Below are positions 18,250 through 27,539 of a stretch of 53,313 nt of DNA, one piece after another. The stretch is taken from NCBI GenBank assembly GCA_965661355.1, contig CBFIDI010000004.1, forward strand, positions 1-53,313, in the 5' to 3' direction. This DNA is from CAMCFD01 sp965661355 (GTDB taxonomy: Bacteria > Pseudomonadota > Alphaproteobacteria > Rickettsiales > UBA1997). The stretch's first letter is position 1. Each line of letters opens with the position of its first letter. Under the pieces are notes generated by a model, which worked only from the letters and a program-made list of their open reading frames with translations, did not search any database and was not told where the DNA came from. The position numbers and the translations under genes were made by a program.

Positions 18250-18316
18250 CAAGATATAAGGCTAAATTTTTATTATGATTTTTTGATAAAACAGATGAAG
18301 TGTTTATGTAACTTTT
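18250..18316 (+). repeat. Degenerate dispersed repeat, family C, copy 2
   Basis: AAGATATAAGGCTAAATTTT, then GATTTTTTGATAAAA and GTGTTTATGTAACTTTTAAA, match 29111-29176 and 6560-6625 in order. Confidence 0.45.
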
Positions 18317-18382
18317 AAAAGTGAGACTAGTATTAATTGTGATACTTTTAAGAAATAAATTCAAGTAAAAGGCTATATAAAG

Positions 18383-18519
18383 AACCAAACCCAATCTTTA
18401 AATACCAATTTATCCGTTATAATGCAATTGTTAAATCAATAATAAAAAAACTCAATATATCCTTTGGCTAGTAAGATTAGAAAATAAAATTATCTAAATT
18501 TAAAGATGGGGCCTGTTAT
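18383..18519. repeat. MITE-like element, family A, copy 2
   Basis: The left end AACCAAACCCAATCTTTAAA and right end TTTAAAGATGGGGCCTGTTA are imperfect inverted repeats, and the left inner part ACCAATTTATCCGTTATAAT corresponds to the inverse of the inner right end of the 8292 copy. Internal sequence differs from the other copies. The element is about 137 bp and non-coding. Confidence 0.6.
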
Positions 18520-18661
18520 AATATTAAAATATATAATATTTTAATAAATATTTAAACGATAAGGATAAACTTTAAAAGAGTAAATTCAATAATGGGAATT
18601 AACATAAAAAATTCTTTTTTGAAATATGGGCCTTAATCAAGATATTTAAAGAGCGATTAAA

Positions 18662-19024
18662 TCAGTATTTTTCATCGATATAATCATTTATATCATATTC
18701 GTGAGAAGCTAATATTTGCAAAACACAATTTTGGCTAAAATGCTGCATTTCATGCCAATCTTGCGGCTCTAAAATTAAACATTTTTCTGCGCTGTCAAGA
18801 ATAAATTCCTGTTCTTTTTCACCATTGTTATTATAAACCTTGCAGCTACCAAGAATGCAAACCATTGCCTGAATAGTTTTTTTATGACGATGACCACCCC
18901 TTACTCCCCTTGGGTTTATTATTGAATATGATCTTTTTATGTCAAATGGTAATTGGCTATTTTGAAGCGAAACCAAAGAACCCCTATTGTCTTTAAAGCT
19001 TTTTAAGTTAATTATGTAAGCCAT
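18662..19024 (-). CDS. FdtA/QdtA-like dTDP-4-keto-6-deoxyhexose 3,4-ketoisomerase
   Basis: A 120-residue single-domain cupin of the WxcM/FdtA family. The signature FDIKRSYSIINPRGVRGGHRH is followed by the histidines (GGHRHKK) and the QAMVCILGSCKV strand. These enzymes move the keto group of dTDP-4-keto-6-deoxyglucose from C4 to C3, before transamination by the DegT enzyme at 16977. Length and motif order fit a stand-alone isomerase. The gene directly follows the glycosyltransferase, with no gap, in a methyltransferase-glycosyltransferase-isomerase unit on the minus strand. Confidence 0.88.
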   Translation of the reverse strand: MAYIINLKSFKDNRGSLVSLQNSQLPFDIKRSYSIINPRGVRGGHRHKKTIQAMVCILGSCKVYNNNGEKEQEFILDSAEKCLILEPQDWHEMQHFSQNCVLQILASHEYDINDYIDEKY

Positions 19025-19984
19025 TTATTTTAACGAAATTTTATTTTTATATCTATGGAAAAATTTTAATATAAGCCTATGAATAACTCTAATATTTCTT
19101 GTATGTCTTTTTTTAAAATTTGGAATTTGCAAAATTGCCTGATTCATAGCGCTAATATATTTCTTATAGATAAAATTAATCGCCTTATCGTTTATTTGAT
19201 ATCTTTTATCGGTAATTATGGCGTGATTTTCATTAACAATTTTAAAACCATGAAAATGATAGAAAATAATATTATATTCCTTACCCGATTCTTCTGAAAT
19301 AATCCTGTCTTCTTCTATTTTATATTTTTCAATATTCCATGGTGCAAGCCCCCCTCCTTCATTTCTTAGCACATGAATAGACGAAAATCTTTCCGGCCAA
19401 TCATCTAAATATTTTTGATCGCCAAATTTTCCATCTTCTGGGTAATCATAACACCAATCTAAACATTTTTCTATCCACCACTTTAAAGCCTCAAGGCCAT
19501 CTTTATCGTTTTTAAAATACATGAATTGTACACAATATTTCCCCGAAATGGCGCTTTGATCATGCTTCCTAATATAATTATGAGGTGTTATCATTATTGA
19601 TTTATCGCCAATTTCATCAATTATTTTTTTAGGATCAGAAAAAAAGAATATATCAGAATCTAGGTAAGTGCAACTTTCAACGTCATAATTCTTTAAAACG
19701 TAATATATTGTGGGCGCAGTGCATGTCCAACAATATTCAGATATTTTTCTTTCTTTTTTTACTTTTTTTAGCCTATCATCCTCAAAAGATTCAAGCGATA
19801 TAATGGTTGCGTTTTTTAAACCTCCCGAATATTTTGCGTTAATTAAAAATTCTTCGCATTTTTTATCAAATGCAAAAATATAAATATGAAAGTCAGCGCA
19901 ATTTTCTTCCAGACTTCTATATAAACAAAGACCATAATGAAGATAGTCATAATTAAATAATGTGCAAAAATTTAATTTTTTCAT
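19025..19984 (-). CDS. Glycosyltransferase, GT-A type with DxD motif
   Basis: A 319-residue protein with the start MKKLNFCTLFNYDYLHYGLC and a DxD-type metal/nucleotide site, CTYLDSDIFFFSDP, near residues 105-115. YCWTCTAPTIYYVLKNYD precedes it. Together these fit GT-A-fold polysaccharide glycosyltransferases in which the acceptor is unknown. The C-terminus is basic (RYKNKISLK), consistent with peripheral membrane association. It overlaps the upstream methyltransferase by 4 bases (ATGA) and abuts the isomerase gene. A role in adding the 3-amino-sugar made by this cluster is an inference from position. Confidence 0.75.
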   Translation of the reverse strand: MKKLNFCTLFNYDYLHYGLCLYRSLEENCADFHIYIFAFDKKCEEFLINAKYSGGLKNATIISLESFEDDRLKKVKKERKISEYCWTCTAPTIYYVLKNYDVESCTYLDSDIFFFSDPKKIIDEIGDKSIMITPHNYIRKHDQSAISGKYCVQFMYFKNDKDGLEALKWWIEKCLDWCYDYPEDGKFGDQKYLDDWPERFSSIHVLRNEGGGLAPWNIEKYKIEEDRIISEESGKEYNIIFYHFHGFKIVNENHAIITDKRYQINDKAINFIYKKYISAMNQAILQIPNFKKRHTRNIRVIHRLILKFFHRYKNKISLK

Positions 19985-20814
19985 TTTCTTTTCATGAAAA
20001 ACCCTTTAGAGAAAATTTTTATTTTACTATTATTAATTTTCATATTTTGATCGAAAACAGAGTTAAATTCAGCTAAAATATCGTATTTTTCACGAAAACT
20101 ATTTAAAAAGCTATCTTCTTCAAAAATCCAACATGGGTAAGAAGCTTTATAAATTTCTGGCGGTACTTTTTGCAAGGTTAATAACTTATTTTTGCAATTA
20201 GTAAAATTTGTTCTGTCTATTATTATATAATCAAATTTATTTTTCAAAACTTCGCCAATAATATTTTGATAATTTTCGATATATTGCAAAACGCTCGATA
20301 ATATTAAGATGTTATTTGATGACTCACTAAAACATTCAGCTATATTATTGTTAAATTTTAAACCCTCCTCTTCCATCTCCCTGCCCTTCTTTACAAACAC
20401 TTCTTGCTCGACTATATTCCATGAATAATTATGATTTTTCAAAAAATCTTTGGTTTGAAAATATGTACTTCCAAAGGACCCGCCAAAATCAACAATATTT
20501 ATTTTTTTACCTTTTGAAAAGTCGCTAAACGCGTAAAGAAGGCAAGAAATAAGTGGCCACGGATATTGCGGTTTATCAAAGGTAACAGAATCTCTTTCTG
20601 ATATTGCTTGCGAATTTTTAACTTTAAGGATTGAGTCGTAGCATTTGCGAGCTATTGATTCTCGGTCATAGCCATGATTTTTTCTTGTTAAGGTTTGCCA
20701 AGAATCTGAGGTTAAAAAAAATCCATATTTTTCTCTTTTTTTGAATATTTTCTTTAGCATATAAATTCTAATTAAGTCAAATAAATTCTTAAAAAATAAA
20801 ATAATTCCTTTCAA
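19981..20814 (-). CDS. TIGR04325-type putative methyltransferase
   Basis: A 277-residue protein resembling the TIGR04325 methyltransferase family of polysaccharide loci. VDFGGSFGSTYFQTKDFL is a SAM-binding-type loop. WNIVEQEVFVKKGREM contains the acidic residue after strand 2, and NILILSSVLQYIENY is the post-I helix. It opens a three-gene minus-strand unit with the glycosyltransferase and the FdtA-like isomerase. The substrate is unknown; O-methylation of a glycan is inferred from context only. Confidence 0.7.
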   Translation of the reverse strand: MKGIILFFKNLFDLIRIYMLKKIFKKREKYGFFLTSDSWQTLTRKNHGYDRESIARKCYDSILKVKNSQAISERDSVTFDKPQYPWPLISCLLYAFSDFSKGKKINIVDFGGSFGSTYFQTKDFLKNHNYSWNIVEQEVFVKKGREMEEEGLKFNNNIAECFSESSNNILILSSVLQYIENYQNIIGEVLKNKFDYIIIDRTNFTNCKNKLLTLQKVPPEIYKASYPCWIFEEDSFLNSFREKYDILAEFNSVFDQNMKINNSKIKIFSKGFFMKRK

Positions 20815-20891
20815 GAAATATAATTATGTATTATTTCAATTCATTGTGGGCGATTAAATTTCTCCCTTGACCTTCCATCACAAGTATTTAA

Positions 20892-22169
20892 CTAGCTTAT
20901 TGATTTATCTTTAATATAAATCTCTCTTTTTGGGATAGGAATTTCTATCCCTTCTTCCTTAAATCTTTTAGTTAGGGTAACATATGTGTCGCTTTTAACA
21001 GACAACCTTCCTTTGGTTATGTCGCTGATCCAGAAATATAGAATCATCTTTATATCAAAATCGGAAAATTTTTCAATATAACATTCAACTTCTGGGTAAT
21101 TGAGGCATCTAGGGTGATTTCTTGCAACCTCAGAAGTAATATCTATTGCCTTTTGCAAATCGGTTCCATAAGCGACCGAAAATCCTATTTCAATTCTAGC
21201 TCTGTTGTTGGAATATGTCCAGTTGTTAACCCTATTTATGATAAAATCTTCGTTTGGAACCATAATTTCTTTACCATCAAGGCATTCAATTAAGGTATAG
21301 CGTCCACCAAAATATTTTACAATTCCCAATATATTGCCATTGTCAATTTCTACCCAATCACCAACCTCAATCGACCTTTCAAATAGAAGAATAATTCCAC
21401 TAATAAAGTTCGACGCTATTTTCTGTAAACCAAAACCAATACCAACACCAACCGCACCACCAACAACGGCAAATGTTGTCATTTCTACACCAACGGTTTT
21501 TAATATTATGACAGCAACGGCACAATAAACAAAAATGTCGATAAATTTACCAATAATTACCTTGTTACTAGATTTCATTTTTTTATTACCATCAACAAAA
21601 GACTTACTCTTGTTGGTCAAAATACCCGCAAACCAAAATACTATCATCAAAACGATAATTGATTTTATAGCAATGTAAATAGAGATTCTAACCTCGCCAA
21701 GCTTCAAGGCTATTGCATCAAAATATGCAATAACATCATCAAGGCTACCTACAATATTTAAAAGCAAGGCCGGAATCAAAAATATTCCTATAAAATTAGC
21801 GAAAAATGTGCTATCTGAAGATATTCGCATAAATCGCAAGAATGTTAGAAGGCTCATCAACTTTAAAGTCAGAACCAAACTAGTGCTGCTTTTAATAAAT
21901 AATTGCGAAGCTAAAATTGCTATTATCAAAAATAATATAGTGAAAATGGGGTAAGCCATCGGAATAAAATATTTCGTAACAAAGCGATTTAATTCAACAT
22001 TTTTTCTTAGTGAGTAAGATATAATTTTTGGAAAGAACAACCTTCTTAAGAATCTGTAAACCAAATACGATATTACAAAAGTTGAAATAAGCATAATAGA
22101 CTGCAAATAAAAACCGTCTCCTAAGAATTTACCCTCTAATATTGTTACTATTTTATCTAAATCTAGCAT
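20892..22169 (-). CDS. MscS-family mechanosensitive channel
   Basis: A 425-residue membrane protein. The diagnostic core is the pore helix VVGGAVGVGIGFGLQKIASN followed by FISGIILLFERSIEVGDWVE, the MscS beta domain. A cytoplasmic alpha-beta part follows with NNRARIEIGFSVAYGTD. Five to six hydrophobic segments come before the pore, more than the three of E. coli MscS, so this is a mid-size MscS-like channel releasing solutes on hypo-osmotic shock. It ends in a short basic tail. It is separated from the sugar genes by a 77-base gap and could be in the same transcript. Confidence 0.92.
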   Translation of the reverse strand: MLDLDKIVTILEGKFLGDGFYLQSIMLISTFVISYLVYRFLRRLFFPKIISYSLRKNVELNRFVTKYFIPMAYPIFTILFLIIAILASQLFIKSSTSLVLTLKLMSLLTFLRFMRISSDSTFFANFIGIFLIPALLLNIVGSLDDVIAYFDAIALKLGEVRISIYIAIKSIIVLMIVFWFAGILTNKSKSFVDGNKKMKSSNKVIIGKFIDIFVYCAVAVIILKTVGVEMTTFAVVGGAVGVGIGFGLQKIASNFISGIILLFERSIEVGDWVEIDNGNILGIVKYFGGRYTLIECLDGKEIMVPNEDFIINRVNNWTYSNNRARIEIGFSVAYGTDLQKAIDITSEVARNHPRCLNYPEVECYIEKFSDFDIKMILYFWISDITKGRLSVKSDTYVTLTKRFKEEGIEIPIPKREIYIKDKSIS

Positions 22170-22758
22170 TAATAAGTATTATTTACAAAATTTTAAAATC
22201 ATCGAAATATGTTGATTATTATAGATGTTAAAAAAATAAAACAAAAGAAAAAGCTGCTGTAATTAACAAATTATATTTTAACTTAAGTCAATCTTCTTGG
22301 TTTAATATTGTTTACAACACCAAATTCTAACTTAAAAGATTCATAAACATTTTATTTTTTAGCAAAAATTATCATAAAATCTATCCGCATAACCTAATAC
22401 GCCATATGTTCGTTTAATATTTTTTTTGCTATAGTTTTTAAAGTTGAGGTTTTGAAGAAATAAATTAATCGTAAGATTTATCTTTGTCAAAAAATTATGA
22501 TTAAAGTTCAATTCTGGGATAATTAACTTATAAATAAATCGTTTAAATCCACTATAAAAGTGAAATCCGATAGATGTTAAGGTGAGTAAATGGGATTTTA
22601 GGTAAAAAGCTCAAATTAATTGAAGTCTTTTAATTTAAACTGCAAAAACTAATGATGTTTATGATATGAATGTCATTGAAAACTAATGAGGAAAGTACAA
22701 TTTCAAAAAAATATAGAATCACAAGATAAATAAAGAAATTTATTACTTACTTTCTTCT
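22170..22758. other. Spacer between mscS-like gene and rplI
   Basis: A 589-base AT-rich region without a credible reading frame. A segment at 22466-22500 read on the minus strand (ATAATTTTTTGACAAAGATA) resembles family C repeats. Nothing else is recognisable, and I see no good terminator for the ribosomal operon that enters it. Confidence 0.5.
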
Positions 22759-23346
22759 TTATAATTCAGGATCTTCCTTTTCTTTATTTTCCTCTTTATT
22801 ATTTACAGAGATTTTTGCATTAGATTCAGCTTCTTCTGCATTTCTAGCTTCTTTTCTTGCTCTTTCATCAGCTTTAATAACCGCTTCAACTTCCGATTCT
22901 GAACGACTGATAACTAATGTAATAAAAAATTCAACATCACTATGTAAATCGACTTTAATTTTATGAACACCAATTTCTTTAATCGGCTTTTCCAAAACAA
23001 CATCATTTTTAGAAATTGCATCGTCACCAAGATATTCAGAGATTTTTTTAGCAATTAAAGCAGAGTTAACTGAGCCATAAAGCCTTCCATCGTCGGAAGC
23101 ATTTTCAATTATTACAATATTTTTTGCCAAAAGCTTAGTCTTCGCAGATTGAGCAATTTGCTTGATATTATCACTTGCCTTCTCATATTCTTTTCTCTTT
23201 TCTTCGAAGGCTTTTTCGTTGTTTTTAGTTAGTACTATTGCCTTATCACTAGGAATTAGGAAGTTTTTAGCATATCCATTTTTAACTTCAACAATATCTC
23301 CGACTTGACCAAGCCCAGAAACTCTTGATGTAAGAATTATTTTCAT
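22759..23346 (-). CDS. rplI: 50S ribosomal protein L9
   Basis: L9 binds 23S rRNA near the L1 stalk base. The N-terminal domain signature is intact: MKIILTSRVSGLGQVGDIVE, then VKNGYAKNFLIP. A central helix and C-terminal domain follow. At 195 residues it is longer than the usual 148-150; the excess is a charged, low-complexity tail (ARKEARNAEEAE to KEKEDPEL), as seen in alphaproteobacteria. It is the last gene of the rpsF-rpsR-rplI operon, 41 bases after rpsR. Confidence 0.97.
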   Translation of the reverse strand: MKIILTSRVSGLGQVGDIVEVKNGYAKNFLIPSDKAIVLTKNNEKAFEEKRKEYEKASDNIKQIAQSAKTKLLAKNIVIIENASDDGRLYGSVNSALIAKKISEYLGDDAISKNDVVLEKPIKEIGVHKIKVDLHSDVEFFITLVISRSESEVEAVIKADERARKEARNAEEAESNAKISVNNKEENKEKEDPEL

Positions 23347-23387
23347 CTTTAATTAATTATTAGTTACAAATTCATGAAATATTTAAG

Positions 23388-23690
23388 CTATTCAGCTTTG
23401 TCAATAGGGGAAATTAAAGCTAGTTGACGAGCAACTTTAATAGCATTAGCCAAAGCTTTTTGTTTTTTTAGTGAAACGCCAGAAACTCTTCTTGGTACTA
23501 TTTTTCCTCTTTCGCTGATAAATTTATTTAAAAGCTTAAGGTTTTTATAGTTAATTTCAGAAATATCTAGTTCTTTAAGTGGGCATTTTCTTTTTCTTCT
23601 AACATGAACACTCTGGTTAACAAGTGATACTCTAATGAATCCTTCATCAGAAACTGTTCCGTTGTTTGGTTTTGGTTTAAAATTTGCCAT
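23388..23690 (-). CDS. rpsR: 30S ribosomal protein S18
   Basis: S18 pairs with S6 on the 30S platform. The 100-residue protein has RRKRKCPLKELDISEINYKN and FISERGKIVPRRVSGVSLK, the family signatures. It has about 20 extra N-terminal residues compared with the 75-residue E. coli protein, which still begin at the only in-frame ATG in range. It lies 12 bases after rpsF. Confidence 0.97.
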   Translation of the reverse strand: MANFKPKPNNGTVSDEGFIRVSLVNQSVHVRRKRKCPLKELDISEINYKNLKLLNKFISERGKIVPRRVSGVSLKKQKALANAIKVARQLALISPIDKAE

Positions 23691-23702
23691 GGATAAATTT
23701 AT

Positions 23703-24134
23703 TTAGTTATCAAAATTCAGTGTCTTTAATAAAGCGTCGTATTTACCTTCGCTTTTTTTCTCTTTTTTATCTTTATCAGAGATCTTAGGCGGTTTATAGT
23801 CTTTGGCGCTTTTACTGGCAAAAAGCTCTGAATTTCCCCCGACCTTTTGCTCAGGGTTGTTTAGTATCATACTCCGAACAACATCTTCATTCAGACCCAT
23901 AACTCTGTCAAGCTCGGTGATGGCTTCATTTCCAGCTTCTATGTTAAGCATCACATAGTGACCGCGACCACTTTTGTTGATTTTGTAAGCGAATTTTCTA
24001 AGCCCCCAATATTCTTTCGAAATTACTTTGCCTTTGAATTCTTCGGTTAGTTTTTCAAATTTTTCTGTAAGTTTATCTACATCTTCCGCTGCCATATCTT
24101 GTCTGGCGATGTATATAGTCTCGTAGAGAGCCAT
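23703..24134 (-). CDS. rpsF: 30S ribosomal protein S6
   Basis: S6 binds the central domain of 16S rRNA with S18. MALYETIYIARQDMAAEDVD and KVISKEYWGLRKFAYKI are classical; GRGHYVMLNIEAG and VMGLNEDVVRSMIL complete the ferredoxin-like fold. A charged tail of about 35 residues (DKDKKEKKSEGKYD) extends it to 143. It is first in the operon, with a strong promoter 50-78 bases upstream. Confidence 0.97.
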   Translation of the reverse strand: MALYETIYIARQDMAAEDVDKLTEKFEKLTEEFKGKVISKEYWGLRKFAYKINKSGRGHYVMLNIEAGNEAITELDRVMGLNEDVVRSMILNNPEQKVGGNSELFASKSAKDYKPPKISDKDKKEKKSEGKYDALLKTLNFDN

Positions 24135-24183
24135 AATTTATCTTGGTTTATAAGTTTTTAAAAAGTAAAGTTTAAGACCCCAT

Positions 24184-24212
24184 ATTCTAATAGAATAAAA
24201 ATTAATTTGCAA
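24184..24212 (-). promoter_or_regulatory. Sigma-70-type promoter for rpsF-rpsR-rplI
   Basis: On the minus strand, TTGCAA (24212-24207) and TAGAAT (24189-24184) are 17 bases apart, upstream of the rpsF ATG at 24134. Confidence 0.6.
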
Positions 24213-24336
24213 GTGCTATTTTATATTTAATAACAGAAAAGAGGTTTTGTATAAAATACTTCTTCAAATGCCATGAAAAAATCCGTTTAAGCCATCAAGG
24301 GCTAACTAGATTAAAAATAGAGTAAATACCTTATAA

Positions 24337-24642
24337 TTAATCTTCTATTAAAAACACCCTATCATGGTCATTTTCGATTTGAGTTACTTCTAATCTTATT
24401 CCGGCTATTGTATAGTCTTTGAAATTGACAAAAGCATTGTAATATTTCTCATCTTCAAAATCGTAATATATTATGTCGCTGCCAATTTCTATTTCCGATA
24501 TCTCTTTCGTAGTACTAATCATCACATTAGTATTTTCTTCATAACCAATCGCAGCCCAAGAATTTTTGCATAGACCGATTAACATAGATAAAATCAAAAA
24601 GATATATTTACTCTGTAATAATTTGTAAATTTTAATTGACAT
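24337..24642 (-). CDS. Small hypothetical secreted protein
   Basis: A 101-residue protein. Residues 1-30 look like a signal peptide: a basic start (MSIKIYKLLQSK), a hydrophobic core (YIFLILSMLIGL) and an Ala-x-Ala-like site near SWAAIG. The mature part is acidic, with no motif I recognise. It stands alone between the ribosomal operon and tRNA-Pro. The signal peptide and long open frame in an AT-rich spacer support a real gene, but no family is known to me. Confidence 0.5.
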   Translation of the reverse strand: MSIKIYKLLQSKYIFLILSMLIGLCKNSWAAIGYEENTNVMISTTKEISEIEIGSDIIYYDFEDEKYYNAFVNFKDYTIAGIRLEVTQIENDHDRVFLIED

Positions 24643-24838
24643 TTTGTAACTTTGCGGTGTATAATAGTTCGATAAATTTTACTTTGTAATTTAAGCGGAT
24701 AAATAATGCTTTAATGTATTATTTATTTTATAAATTTACTTGTTGTTAAATAATACTGATTTTTTGACAAAATTGCAAGATTTTTTTGCTCTATTCATTA
24801 AAAGCAGCATTAAGTCAAATTATTTACCAGTTTTTAGT

Positions 24839-24915
24839 CGGGGCGTAGCGCAGTCTGGTAGCGCACCTGGTTTGGGACCAGGGGGTCGGGAGTTCGAATC
24901 TCTCCGCCCCGACCA
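24839..24915 (+). tRNA. tRNA-Pro (anticodon UGG)
   Basis: The acceptor stem CGGGGCG (24839-24845) pairs with CGCCCCG (24905-24911); a discriminator A and encoded CCA follow. The anticodon arm CCTGG-TTTGGGA-CCAGG gives anticodon TGG, and GTTCGAATC is the T loop. It is 77 bases long. Confidence 0.98.
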
Positions 24916-25071
24916 CTTAGCTTTACCACCAATCACTCTTCTGCATCATTAATTTTATTCATAATCCATCCCAATAATTCACTTAAATATTCAATAAGCA
25001 ATATAACTTAGCCATAGTATTTTTACCAAAAGTTATGAAATATTTTTGCAATTATAGATAATGCTTTAAAT

Positions 25072-25509
25072 TTAATTATCTTCTATTGCTTTACGAGCTA
25101 AAGAATCGGCAATTTCATTATATTTATTGCCAGAGTGTCCCTTAACCCAACGCCAATCAATTTCATGCTTAACAGATTCTTCGTCTAACATTTTCCATAG
25201 ATCGATATTTTTTATTGGCTTTCTGTTTGCGCCCTTCCAATTGTTCTTTTTCCAAGAATGAATCCATTTAGAAATTCCATTTTGTACATACTTGCTGTCG
25301 GTATAAACCGTTATTGATGAAAATTCTCTTTTAAGAGATTTTAAAGATTGAATTACTGCCATAAGCTCCATTCGATTATTAGTAGTTTCTTTTTCGAAGC
25401 CTGAAATTTCTTTTTTATGATGTTTATACATTAAAATTGCGCCATAACCACCTTTTCCAGGGTTACCCGAGCAAGCGCCATCGGTATAAATTTCTATTTT
25501 GGCGCTCAT
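25072..25509 (-). CDS. rnhA: Ribonuclease HI
   Basis: RNase HI degrades the RNA strand of RNA-DNA hybrids and removes primers and R-loops. The 145-residue protein carries all catalytic acids: Asp10 in YTDGACSGNPG, Glu in NNRMELMAV, Asp in VYTDSKYVQNGI, and the late Asp in YNEIADSLARKA, plus WRWVKGHSG. The start overlaps the proC stop by 4 bases, so proC-rnhA form a coupled pair. Confidence 0.97.
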   Translation of the reverse strand: MSAKIEIYTDGACSGNPGKGGYGAILMYKHHKKEISGFEKETTNNRMELMAVIQSLKSLKREFSSITVYTDSKYVQNGISKWIHSWKKNNWKGANRKPIKNIDLWKMLDEESVKHEIDWRWVKGHSGNKYNEIADSLARKAIEDN

Positions 25510-26312
25510 TTAGAAAGCTCCTTTGATCTTTTAGCGGCGGCGCCAACGGTTCTTTTGACAATTTTTTCAAGGGCGTCATTTTTTCTTAAAGCATCAAGAC
25601 CAGCTTGCGTTGTACCGTCTTTACTGGTAACGGATTGGCGTAGTTCAGAAAAATTTTGATCAGAGTTTTTTGCCATTAACGAAGTTCCTAAAAGAAGTCT
25701 TTCAACCATTTTTTCAGCCTTGTCGTCAGCAATTTCCAACTTTTTCGCCTGCGCAAGAAGCGCCTCTTGCAAATGGAAGATATAAGCGGGGCCAGAACCA
25801 AAAATTGCAGTGAATTGATCAAATTTACCTTCTTTGTCAAGCTCTATTGTCTCGCCGAAATTTTCAAAAATATTCACCAGAAGTTCTTTATCGCGATCTT
25901 TAATATTAGAAGAAAATAAATAAGCGAAAACACCTTGATTTTCAACAATTGGTAAATTGGGCATTGTTCTAATAATTTTTGCATTTTTACCAATTATGTT
26001 TTTGAAAAATTTAATTTTTTTACCAGCTAAAATCGATATATAAAGCGCATTGTTAGCAAATTTTCCCGACTTTATTGCGTGACTTAAAATTTCACTGGCA
26101 ATTTGCGGCTTAACTGAAATAAAAATTATATCAGCGACATAGTTTTTAGGCAAATCTTGAATTGATCTATAAAAATTTATGCCCGCAATTTCTGGAGCGC
26201 TTGGGTCTATGGCGTCAATTTTATGGCTATATTCGTTATTGTTTAGTAAATTTTTTGCCATTGCCGACCCCATTTTTCCGCAACCTAAGAATAATATATT
26301 TTTTGCAGCCAT
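25506..26312 (-). CDS. proC: Pyrroline-5-carboxylate reductase
   Basis: ProC reduces 1-pyrroline-5-carboxylate to proline with NAD(P)H. The 268-residue protein has the Rossmann motif FLGCGKMGSAMAKNLL, IRTMPNLPI and the C-terminal signature block FGSGPAYIFHLQEALL followed by RQSVTSKDGTTQAGLDAL. Length matches the family. It precedes rnhA with a 4-base overlap. Confidence 0.96.
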   Translation of the reverse strand: MAAKNILFLGCGKMGSAMAKNLLNNNEYSHKIDAIDPSAPEIAGINFYRSIQDLPKNYVADIIFISVKPQIASEILSHAIKSGKFANNALYISILAGKKIKFFKNIIGKNAKIIRTMPNLPIVENQGVFAYLFSSNIKDRDKELLVNIFENFGETIELDKEGKFDQFTAIFGSGPAYIFHLQEALLAQAKKLEIADDKAEKMVERLLLGTSLMAKNSDQNFSELRQSVTSKDGTTQAGLDALRKNDALEKIVKRTVGAAAKRSKELSK

Positions 26313-27539
26313 AACCTTCCTTTATTTTATTTTCAAAAATCTTCTTATGTGTAATTATATTTGAATATATTTTGGATTTCAAGTTTTGAATTTGAAATTT
26401 TAGAGGTTATATTGTCAATAATAAATGAGCATCGACTTGTATTGTTAGAATTTTTAGCAATTAATACCAGATTAAATTACTTAATTACACTTACATAATT
26501 TATCTTCTTTGCTAATAAATTTTAGAGTATTATATACATAACTAGCCATAAATAGCTAATTTTACTGAGTTTATTTGCAGGTAATTTTTATAAATTATTT
26601 TACCTGCCTTGCCGCATTTAATATACTTAAATCTTTCCGTACCAGTTTCTATGGATGCTAGAAGCCATATAAATAACCAAAATCCGTCCGTTATAATAGA
26701 GGGTAATATCCAGAGAATATGATTAGATACTCTTTTTGTTGCAGAAATAATATCTTTGCAGTTTATGCAATATCTTTACTCTTGTTTTGTTTGCATAATT
26801 GTAATTTATTTGTTTTGGCTTCACCGCCTCTAAAATTTTCCTTCTTTAAAATATACGGAAGGAAGCTTATTTTTTATATATTCAGCACGAAGACATTTTT
26901 CAAAGTGTTTTAACGAGGCATCAGTATAACACTAAGAATATTGGGCGATAGATCTTGAGGAAGGTAACAAGAAATCTGTGATTATATTTAATTTTTTGGC
27001 CAAACATTTCATCTAGATTATTTCTTTACCAATAACAACCCCAGAAACTTCTAGTACTTACAACTAATGTGGCGGTTGCATCAATCGTTATTTCGTTTTT
27101 AAGCAAAAAAACAGTAAATCGCTTAGAATTTCGTTAAAAATACTAAAATATCCCCCTGGCAATTCATCATGATTAATATCGGAACTGTCCAGAAAGAATT
27201 TCGGTTCACCAAGCTTCGGGCATGATATTTATAGCCAACAACTCCGTGAATATAATTTTTAAAGAAGGCCTTGCAAGCAATCTGCAATTATCCTGAGCTT
27301 CATTGCGCGCATTATTTGGGTAAAATACTAAAAGAGCAATACAAAATACATCAAGCTGGCGTTGTAGAGTTCATTTTTCAGGGCTATAGATCTTATTTAA
27401 AACTTAAAAATAGCCGAGATTTTATAAATTTTCTAAATTCTATTTAGTTTTAATTTAACAATATTGTCACAAGATTTATAGTAAGAAATAATCCGCATTT
27501 CCAAAAGTTACAATTTTAGCTAGACCCACCTAAACCTAA
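26313..27539. other. Long decayed spacer between proC and sdhB
   Basis: 1.2 kb without an intact recognisable gene. Near 26660-26700, the sequence ATAAATAACCAAAATCCGTC and the following CGTTATAAT resemble inner parts of the family A element. Bases 27256-27447 keep an open frame without a start codon. The G+C content of 27060-27400 is a little higher than in other spacers, which suggests a gene remnant. Confidence 0.5.
27256..27447 (+). pseudogene. Possible gene remnant, family unknown
   Basis: A 63-codon open frame with no ATG ends at TAG 27445. It encodes a protein-like stretch (LQAICNYPELHCAHYLGK, then VVEFIFQGYRSYLKL). A second frame just upstream (about 27190-27300) is also open and runs into it with a shift, as expected for a frameshifted gene. 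No family is recognised and the call is weak. Confidence 0.2.

Larger units (their letters stand above)
18060..18661. other. Spacer with two repeats inside the sugar cluster
   Basis: A 602-base stretch without a gene lies between the convergent aminotransferase and FdtA-like genes. It contains a family C repeat (18250-18316) and a MITE-like family A element (18383-18519). The rest shows nothing recognisable. Confidence 0.6.

Noticed and set aside
26719..26913. 64-codon frame with hydrophobic start (MIRYSFCC...)
   Set aside because: No family pattern, unusual Cys/Phe-rich composition, and it lies in a decayed AT-rich spacer; the hydrophobicity follows from T-rich DNA.
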